DNA of 64,000 nucleotides from contig CATQJL010000001.1 of assembly GCA_958299035.1 (NCBI GenBank), positions 48,300,461 through 48,364,460 of the forward strand. The letters run 5' to 3'. The notes under the pieces were generated by a model, which worked only from the letters and a program-made list of their open reading frames with translations, had not been told where the DNA came from and did not search any database. Shown one piece after another: positions 57,249 to 64,000 of the stretch. The stretch's first letter is position 1; each line of letters begins with the position of its first letter. Source of the DNA: Cylicocyclus nassatus (Eukaryota; Nematoda; Chromadorea; Rhabditida; Strongylidae). The translations under genes were made by a program, and so were the position numbers.

Positions 57249-58935
57249 TTATCGATATCTTTTTAAGCTGCAAAGTGCAGTCTTAGACTCAGCTCATCCA
57301 GGAGGACCGCGAACGATGAATATCCCAAAGTTGTCATTCTGCCGAGCCGCTGCCTTTGATACTATATCGAAAGATCATGCAGTTTCATGCACACAGAAGA
57401 GGTTGTGGCGAAAATGGCGAATTTGGTGAAATCTAGGCTGGTCAAAACTTGCAGCCACTTTCCGCTAAATGTCTTTGAAAAACTTGTCACCATCCATTAT
57501 ATCGGCTACAGTTGCACCCCTAAGCCTTGAGATATGCAGTGCAACTAGCACTCATCATACCCTAAAAAAGGAGATTTTACGGAGAGTTTGCTCGAACGCC
57601 AAATGACCACAAAAATTGGACAAATCATAAGGTTGACAAGAAGTAACCAGCTGATTCGTGCTTCTATGGAAAGGTTGTACCATTTGGACCTTTAGTGGCG
57701 GCTTGCGAATGCGACGGAGAAAGCATTATGTGGCATGCTTCAAAATCTACCATCATCTCAACTCAGATTCGGAGCACCCTCCAACTCAAAAATTGGGTTC
57801 AGCGGTCTAAAAAGTTCTCAAACTTGATGAGAACACTGCTTCCACAAAGACAAGCACTTGCCCGAAACTCGCGGAGTTTTATAGGAAGCATGGAGGCGCT
57901 ACTGTCAGAGAAAATTGCGATTGTCACATCTAGAAAATGTTCGGTTACCAAAGGAAATATCAGTTCTGAAATTCGCGCAAACTTTTCCGAAACAGTAACG
58001 TCTCCATGTTTCCAATGAATCTCTGCAAAATTCAGTGCTTGTCTTTGCAGAAACAGTGATCTCATCAAGTTTGAGAACTTTTTAGACCGCTGAGCCCAAT
58101 TTATAAGCTGAAAGATGCTCCAACTCTGAGTTAAGATGAAGGTAGACTTCCAAGCATGCCTGGTCATGCTTTTTCTGTTGCAATCGCAAGCCGCCACCAA
58201 CCGTCCAGATAGTACAACCTTTACTGGCGAGCACGAATCAGCTGATTACTTCTTGTCAACCTTATGATTTGTCCAATTTTTGTGGTCATTTGGCGTTCGA
58301 GCAAACATGCTCCGTAAAATCTCCTTTTGGTGTTTGATGAGTGCTAGTTGCACTGCATATTTCAAGGCCTAGGGGTGCATCTGTAGGCGAGATAATGGAT
58401 GGTGACAAGTTTTTCAAAGACATTTAGCGGAAAGTGGCTGCAAGTTTCGACCAGCCTAGATTTTACCAAATTCGCCATTTTCGCCACAACCTCTTCTGTG
58501 TGCATGAAACTGCATGATCTTTTGACATAGTGTTAAGCATTGTGATTCGTACGTAATATCAAGATTTGGATCCGTTCTATGCAAAACACAGTAAGATATA
58601 GCAAAATTTGGGAGGGACTGCAACCTTGGCCAGCGCTGTATTGATGCCCTTCCTACAGCGGCATAGTTCAACTTTTCCTAGAATTTCGATAGTCTCCAAA
58701 CACTGTTACTTTTTTGCTTTACTTAATAAGCATTCTTTTGCAGCAATTTGACAATCGGGAGGACGTTGCATTTTGCGAACGGCTTCATTCTTGTTTGTAA
58801 TCAAGAAAACTGCGAGTTCCAGCAGTTTTCGGGAATACCTAAAATTCTTCCATATTGCTATCAATGGTGGGACAGTTCGTACACATTGTAGTCCACGTCA
58901 TATATCACATAAAACGGATGATACAATGCGTCTAA

Positions 58936-59065
58936 GGGTTGGGCCAGATTGCGCGGCGTACGCGACGTACGCAGCGTACGCCGCGTATACTCCTATGATG
59001 AAATATCCCGAGCGTACGCTGCGTACGCCGCGTACGCCGCTTCCCCGCGAAGTCTGGCTCAACCC
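58936..59065. mobile_element. 130-bp MITE with TAA target duplication and GTACGC repeats
   Basis: The ends GGGTTGGGCCAGA and TCTGGCTCAACCC are inverted and flanked by TAA (58933-58935 and 59066-59068). The interior consists of CGTACGC repeats in both orientations. Similar sequence appears near 28948 (TTGGGCCAGACTTTGCGACG), perhaps a decayed copy. Confidence 0.88.
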
Positions 59066-59134
59066 TAACGGAGCCAGACCGCAAAGTGCAGTCACACATC
59101 TTGCGCCGCCGTATATGCAACGTGCAGGGACCAT

Positions 59135-59723
59135 CTCAGATAATCGCCGGGGGCAGGCGGTCCGCAAACTCGCGCTTTTCTGCAGGCGGTCAGCAGAATT
59201 TTGGGGCGTGGCCAAACCTTCAGCGGGCGGCACTTCCTTTACGGTCGCATATTCTGCCAGCGGGCAGCAATACAGCATTTTTTGCAAGCGCTCTGCAAAT
59301 AATTTCTTTTAGCAAGCGCTGGCCAAACTTTCAGCAAGCGCTCGGACTCTTTTTAAGCATTTTCGGGCGTACGTCGAGCGCAGATAAGACTCTGTGTGGC
59401 AGAGGTGACACCGTTGGTTTAATTACTCAAGTTTGAGGTACTTTCTGTCAGCGGAAAGTACCTGGGGGTTGCGCGGTCCTCCACAAAGGACCGTGCGGCT
59501 CTCGAAATTTTTGCATATTCTCGCGGAAAGTCCGCGAGAATGCGGCCACTGCGCCGCAGCTAATCCATAAAGAAACCGCGATTGTTCTTCAAGCATTCGT
59601 CTTTAATTTCGCCAACTTTCTTCCAAATTTCTGCAAGCGGGCCGCAAAAAATCAACGAACTATTTTTCCGGTGCGCGCTTGCTCAAAATTCGCATGGCCG
59701 CCTGCCCCCGGCGATTATCTGAG
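59135..59723 (+). mobile_element. SL-carrying TIR element, copy 6 (opposite orientation)
   Basis: CTCAGATAATCGCCGGGGGC and its exact inverse at the right form the ends (at least 26 bp perfect). It is 589 bp, isolated from the cluster at 49.5-52.0 kb and inverted relative to it. It carries the best-preserved SL1-like gene, at 59416-59541. Confidence 0.9.
59416..59541 (+). ncRNA. SL1 spliced-leader-RNA-like gene, copy 6 (best preserved)
   Basis: 59416-59437 matches SL1 at 21 of 22 bases (C to T at position 12) and is followed directly by the donor GTAC. Hairpin I pairs 59437-59445 (GGTACTTTC) with 59454-59462 (GAAAGTACC). Hairpin II pairs 59471-59479 (GCGCGGTCC) with 59488-59496 (GGACCGTGC). 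The Sm-like site AATTTTTG is at 59506-59513. Hairpin III pairs 59517-59527 with 59531-59541 (11 bp, AAG loop). In nematodes such an RNA, capped and Sm-bound, donates its leader to mRNA 5' ends. Length (about 126 nt) is slightly above the usual 100-110. The about 25 bases upstream (GGCAGAGGTGACACCG) are conserved between copies. Confidence 0.7.
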
Positions 59724-59915
59724 ATGTTACGCACAAAATTGTGAACCTAGTTTTCATTATTCTATGTCGTCAATTTTCATTTTTGCAGCAGCGCATTGTC
59801 TTTTTTTTTGTTTCTATGCTCGCTGCATCTGCCTTGATTCCGAATACGATTATTTTCGCAACAAAGGGAGGAGTCATTAAACTTTTTCGGGTGGCTGATT
59901 TGCCGGATGTCATTA

Positions 59916-60888
59916 TCTTATATATAAAGCTGAATGTCTGTTTGTCTGTCTGTATGTCTGTCTGTATGTCCGTCTGTGTGTACGTATGTTCCGAATAGAA
60001 AATTCCATTTCAGAACCGATCCGGACCAAACTTGGCACACATACACTTCGGGCCCCGGCGGGTGTCATAGGCTACTTTTCGTCATCGATCGATATCGATT
60101 TTATCAATTTTTATCGATTTTTTTGCTGAGTTCACCTACGGGGCTGGGAGTTCGCACAGGGCGGTAATCGAGCATGGGGATTCCGAATACAATATTGGTT
60201 TTCAGGATTATCGATTACTTTTGTCGATTTTATCGATTTTTTTGCAAAGTTTGAGCTACGGGGCTGGGACTTCGCACAGGGGGGTAATCGAGCATGGGGA
60301 TTCCGAATACAATATTGGTTTTCGGGATTATCGATTACTTTTATCGATTTTATCGATTTTTTTGCAAAGTTTGAGCTAGGGGGCTGGGAGTTGGTACAGG
60401 GGGTAATCGAGCATGCTGATCATCCCCAAGGGATCTTGAAAACTAATATTGTATTCGTAATCTGCATGCTCGATTACCCCCCCCTGTGCAAACTCCCAGC
60501 CCCGCAGGTCAAACTTTACAAAAAAATCGATAAAATCGATAAAAGTAATGGACGATTCTGAAAACTAATATTGTGTTCGTAATCAGCATGCTTGATTACC
60601 CCCCTGTGCAAAATCCCAGCCTCGCATGTCAAAATTTACAAAAAATCGATAAAATCAATAAAAGTAATCGATAATTCTGAAAACTAATATTGTATTCGGA
60701 ATCCCCATGCTCACTTCCCCCCTGTGCCAACTCCTAGCCCTGTAGGTGAACTCTGCAAAAAAATCGATAAAAATCGGTAAAATCGACATCGATCGATAAC
60801 GAAAAGTGGACTGTGACACCCGCCGGAGCCCGAAGTGTATGTGTGCCAATTTTGGTCCGGATACGGCGGAGCCGGGTAAGCCAGCTAG
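59916..60888 (+). mobile_element. Helitron-like non-autonomous element, copy 3
   Basis: It starts A|TCTTATATATAAAGCTGAATG and ends GCCGGGTAAGCCAGCTAG|T. The left half has TGTCTGT repeats, then the GGACCAAACTTGGCACACAT block. The middle holds three or more repeats of about 120 bp (GATTATCGATTACTTTT...GGGGGGTAATCGAGCATG). The right half carries the same blocks inverted, so the element is largely self-complementary. Confidence 0.78.
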
Positions 60889-60917
60889 TTTATTATATAG
60901 TCGTCCTCCCCCCACTA

Positions 60918-61488
60918 GACACCTAGTGGACGAAATCGAATTTGAACTGGAGCACGCCGGCTGCGGCAGAGCGCGGCACCGTCAAATGCATTTCAAACTA
61001 ACACACTTTTCTTTTGTGTTTCACTGTCGTTGCATAGTGATTTCTTTCTGTTTTAATGATGATTGTGATCAAAATTAAAGGATTTTTTTGCTATGCGATG
61101 TTTCATAATGCTATGCTCGTTTCTTTACTCTGTTTTCAGAAAAGGTTGGAAAAACGATGCATATGGGGAGTTTTTGACACGAATTATTTGATGAATCACC
61201 ACTTCGAGACCTACCGAGAACAATTCCACCAAATTTCAAACTTGGGCGTTTTTCCAAACTCAACTTGGAATCGTAGTCAAAGAAACGAGCATAGAAGCAC
61301 GATCCATTGCTCAAACAATAGCAACAATTTCAGTACGGATTGAGAGAATGTCAGCATTCGAACATGAGGTTGTATCGTCGGGAAAACAAAAAAAAAATTT
61401 GTTTGAGATTGAAGTGACAGCTGCAGGTGCCGCGCTCTGCCGCAACCTGCGTGCTCTAGTTCAAATTCGAATTCGTCCACTAGGTGTC
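60918..61488. mobile_element. Inverted-repeat element with TA target
   Basis: GACACCTAGTGGACGAAATC at the left is inverted at the right (GAATTCGTCCACTAGGTGTC). The repeats extend about 65 bp through GCTGCGGCAGAGCGCGGCACC. TA flanks both ends. It is 571 bp with no recognised protein. Confidence 0.85.
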
Positions 61489-61489
61489 T

Positions 61490-62465
61490 ATAGTCTTTTT
61501 CAACTCGGAGTAGGCCAAACATTCCCAATGGAGCAGCGCGTACGCATCGCCAATGGCTCAGTGAGATAGATTAGAATGAAGAGACGCAGACTGCAAGGCG
61601 GCGCGAATCGCTGCAAAGCGGACTCCCGCCAATCCAATTTCCGCCTGAACTGAGTTGAAATTAATTATAGTGGGGGTAGGAAGACTATATCGACTCGTGT
61701 TTCAGCGGTCAAAATTGTGTACCGTTGAGTGAACCGTGCCAAGGCACTTCACCAAGACTGTTCACTCAACCTATGCGATAAACCATTACACATTGCGACA
61801 TTCACCGTAGCTTGGGAAAGGACGAAGAGCGCCAGTCGTTCTAACAGCTCACAAGCGAAACGTTATAGAACTTCACTTGAAAGTTTTCAGACTTCCTTTG
61901 TCTTCCAGCGCGCTGATACTGGATTTTAAAAATGTTAAAGTAGACTTTGAAGCAGAAAAGGCTCAGAAATTTGGAAGCAGCGAACTGATTAAGCTGAAAT
62001 TTTTCATGCATATGTTTCGACCCCGCAGATGGTTTTAGGCTATTTTTCGAAGCGGTTTGTTGAATTTTTTATGCTGTCTATTGATTTGTGACATCTTGCA
62101 ATAAAAAAAAAACTAAGCCGCTGTCAAATCGCTTGCGCATTTTGGTGTAATCAACGGAGTGAAGCCATTTTCATTTTGAAACGAAGAAGATACAGTTACT
62201 CAAAACAGAATACTGAGGTAAGCTCAAACGGAGAGTAGGGGTGGGCTTTCAGTGCAGTGTTGAGACTGCAGATAAGGGGGCAGAGGACAAAGCCAGGGCG
62301 ATTGCTGAGGCCACAGATTTGACTGGTCTAAGAGTTTTTCAACATTCTGAACACCAAAATGATACCACACTCAATGATTAAGCTTTTAATCAACGCAGAA
62401 TGTTTTTTTTACTTTTTTGCTATATTATATACCTCAAAATGTCCTTTTTTCGCTTTTTATCGTTA
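61490..62465. other. No supported feature
   Basis: AT-rich sequence with short frames. Nothing recognised. Confidence 0.4.
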
Positions 62466-62469
62466 ACTT

Positions 62470-63150
62470 GATTGAATAAGGTTTCCACTACTAACTTTTA
62501 CGTCAAGAGAGACTTTGTGAATTGTCGCGAAGTCATAGGGGAATTCGTTTCCAGAGAAGCTCCAGACCAACGCGTGCCGGACCTGGACAAGGCTGCACCG
62601 AATGGAAAAGACGGGAAGGAGGAAAGACAAAGCGTGGCTTTTGTCCATCCTTCTGACCCGGGTGGACCGAGAAAGAAGGATGGCCAGCTGGTTTTTATAC
62701 GAATCAAGGTTTCATACAGAACCACATTTTTTTAATTTCAACGATTTTTTTTCAACGATTTTCGAATAAAAAAGAAATCAAAAAACTATGACTGATCGCA
62801 AAAAACTCAACAACTCGAAGTTATCTGAGTTGAAAAGATTAGGCAGTAAAACATTGGAGAAGAATTCAAGAAATGGAATCGGATTTACTGAACCTCTTCA
62901 GCAATTCTAAAGACGATTTCAAAGAACACGATTCAACTTCCTTTGCTTCGCAGTACGCCAACGATGATTCTTCGAGATGTACTACAACAACTGACTTCGC
63001 TCAGAATGGAAGAGATTACGATACTAGAAGAGTTTGAGCACACTTTCCATCGATATTTCGCGACTGAAGAAAATGCTAACTTTTTTCAAATAAATTTTTC
63101 AAGCCATCCTCTCTCGTGCATCTTCTCCACCAACGCTCGCTACATTCCAG
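62470..63150 (+). CDS. Candidate coding region, frames unresolved
   Basis: One frame (about 62490-62708) reads VKRDFVNCREVIGEFVSREA and ends at an AAG|GTTTCA donor. From ATG 62788 a second reads MTDRKKLNNSKLSELKRLGS and stops at 62910. A third overlapping frame, from ATG 62873, reads MESDLLNLFSNSKDDFKEHD and stops near 63035; the fourth, 62943-63162, continues open. The hand-over between frames suggests missed introns or frameshifts. No family recognised. The element at 63163 is inserted at its 3' side. Confidence 0.35.
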
Positions 63151-63162
63151 AAGGCATATCTC

Positions 63163-63308
63163 GGGTGGAGGACATTAGGTCGCCGAATTTGGAGGAGTCC
63201 CGCGCGGATTCCCTGCAGGAACGCATGTCCGCGTATGTACAAGGGTGCGTATTTGTCGCAAATGACCGCGGGGACCGCCCTCTTTCGGCGACCTAATGTC
63301 CTCCACCC
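63163..63308. mobile_element. 146-bp MITE with 9-bp target duplication
   Basis: GGGTGGAGGACATTAGGTCG and its exact inverse (CGACCTAATGTCCTCCACCC) are the ends, perfect over at least 24 bp. The 9-bp direct repeat GCATATCTC flanks it (63154-63162 and 63309-63317). A 9-bp duplication fits Mutator-type (MULE) elements. Being perfect, it looks recent. Confidence 0.88.
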
Positions 63309-63317
63309 GCATATCTC

Positions 63318-64000
63318 CGATAGGAAAAAAGCTAACAGTCCAGGTTTTTTTGAGGGCATGTACTCAAGGGTGTAAGAAGCAAACACATATAATTAACGAA
63401 CAAAAATTTGTGGAAAAGCCGAACATACAAGGACATCATTTGTTCAAGGACTTTCCCCCAACCCTGTATAGTAGGCACATGAATTTATGGGTTTAGTGGC
63501 TTGTTGCCTTCTTCGACCACTGCAATTGGCAACCTTTCGATTTTTGTTCTATACCCTTGATTCCAAACGTCCCCATCCCATTTTTATCTTCACTAGGCCT
63601 CGGTCTTTCAATCTTTACGCGTGTAGTCACGGTCATGGGGTTGAGAATTGCTGGGACTGATAATTTTTTTTCTACCACAATTCGGATTCGCCGAGTAACA
63701 TCTCCTTGCAACGAAGATGTCGTTATTATCACCTTCGCCCATCATCCTGACAACTTTTTTGCCAATCTCGCACAATTTTTGGAGTGGTGCATATTTATTT
63801 GCATTTCTCATGCTGCTTATATTTTGGTGTTTTGTGCTTCACTAATCTTGACTCATAACTTCCAGAAAATCCAAAATTTTGTAATACTGTGCTCCACACT
63901 CAACAAGAAATTAGAACTTCTTTCAGTGAAATGCTGACGAATGGCCTCTTCTAAATGATTGGTTCCTGCTAAGCACTTTGATGTCTGCAGCCTACTTGCG
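63318..64000. other. No firmly supported gene
   Basis: Open on the plus strand (63557-63937) and minus strand (63493-63732). The minus frame is more protein-like (VTRRIRIVVEKKLSVPAILN, then charged residues) but matches nothing I recognise. Confidence 0.3.

Larger units (their letters stand above)
55421..57357. mobile_element. MITE, AAAGGCAG-end family, copy 8, nested
   Basis: It starts AGAGGCAGCGGCTCGGTAGA and ends TGCCGAGCCGCTGCCTTT. It also shares GGGATATTCATCGTTC inverted near both ends with copy 3 (10220). Internally it holds a Tc1-like element (55523-57063) and a near-perfect hairpin (57075-57248). Confidence 0.82.
55316..58638. mobile_element. Tc1-like palindromic element (outermost of a nested set)
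   Basis: The ends CAGTGCTGGCCAAAAGGTTG and CAACCTTGGCCAGCGCTG are inverted and flanked by TA (55314-55315 and 58639-58640). CAGTGCTGGCCAAAA is also how C. elegans Tc1 begins. The arms (55316-55418 plus 57359-57900 on the left, 58020-58638 on the right) pair over most of their length. The left arm is interrupted by the element at 55421-57357. No transposase recognised. Confidence 0.88.

Noticed and set aside
58773..59312. 179-codon plus-strand frame, the longest in the window
   Set aside because: It crosses from unique sequence through the TAA MITE (GTACGC repeats) and into the SL-carrying element. Its alanine/tyrosine repeats come from the MITE.

Overview
The window looks like AT-rich nuclear DNA from a nematode. 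Three things point there: a nuclear hormone receptor zinc-finger exon pair split by a 55-bp GT-AG intron; very short introns (51-97 bp) in a second gene; and several copies of a sequence matching the nematode SL1 spliced leader at 21 of 22 positions. I cannot name the species. There is no bacterial-style operon structure. Most long open frames lie inside inverted repeats and are not genes.

Genes are sparse. (1) A nuclear hormone receptor DNA-binding-domain gene (9395-9884, +) has a complete two-zinc-finger domain but no visible ligand-binding domain. (2) An unrecognised small multi-exon gene lies at about 32742-33283 (+). (3) At 43940-49523 there are wrecked, non-processed copies of two conserved eukaryotic genes. 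One is coatomer alpha (a WD-repeat segment with a nonsense codon and frameshifts). The other is an AFG3L2/SPG7-type mitochondrial m-AAA protease, broken by stops and frameshifts and split by three mobile-element insertions. (4) Weak coding-like segments lie at 36.0-36.2 kb (-), 43.1-43.35 kb (+), 52.4-54.7 kb (-) and 62.5-63.1 kb (+).

The rest is dominated by non-autonomous DNA transposons, most of them long inverted repeats and many with recoverable target-site duplications (TSDs). hAT-like elements (8-bp TSD) lie at 10505, 23522, 24665, 38424 and 46962. Tc1/mariner-like elements (TA) lie at 13215, 20756, 26151, 29264, 45285, 55316, 55523 and 60918. Elements with 3-bp TSDs (TAA, TAT or TTT) lie at 8757, 8866, 15079, 27164, 41099 and 58936. 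Two piggyBac-like elements (TTAA) lie at 10903 and 17228, and one element with a 9-bp TSD at 63163. Three Helitron-like copies have A|T target junctions. A family with AAAGGCAG ends occurs eight times. Several are nested like Russian dolls: 20756-26015 holds at least four further insertions, and 55316-58638 holds two levels.

The most unusual feature is a terminal-inverted-repeat family (CTCAGATAATCGCC ends) at 49.5-51.97 kb and 59.1-59.7 kb. Each better-preserved copy carries an SL1-RNA-like gene: leader, GT donor, hairpins, an Sm-type site and a terminal 11-bp hairpin. This looks like a spliced-leader RNA gene carried and multiplied by a transposon, either a mobile source of SL RNA or a family of SL pseudogenes.
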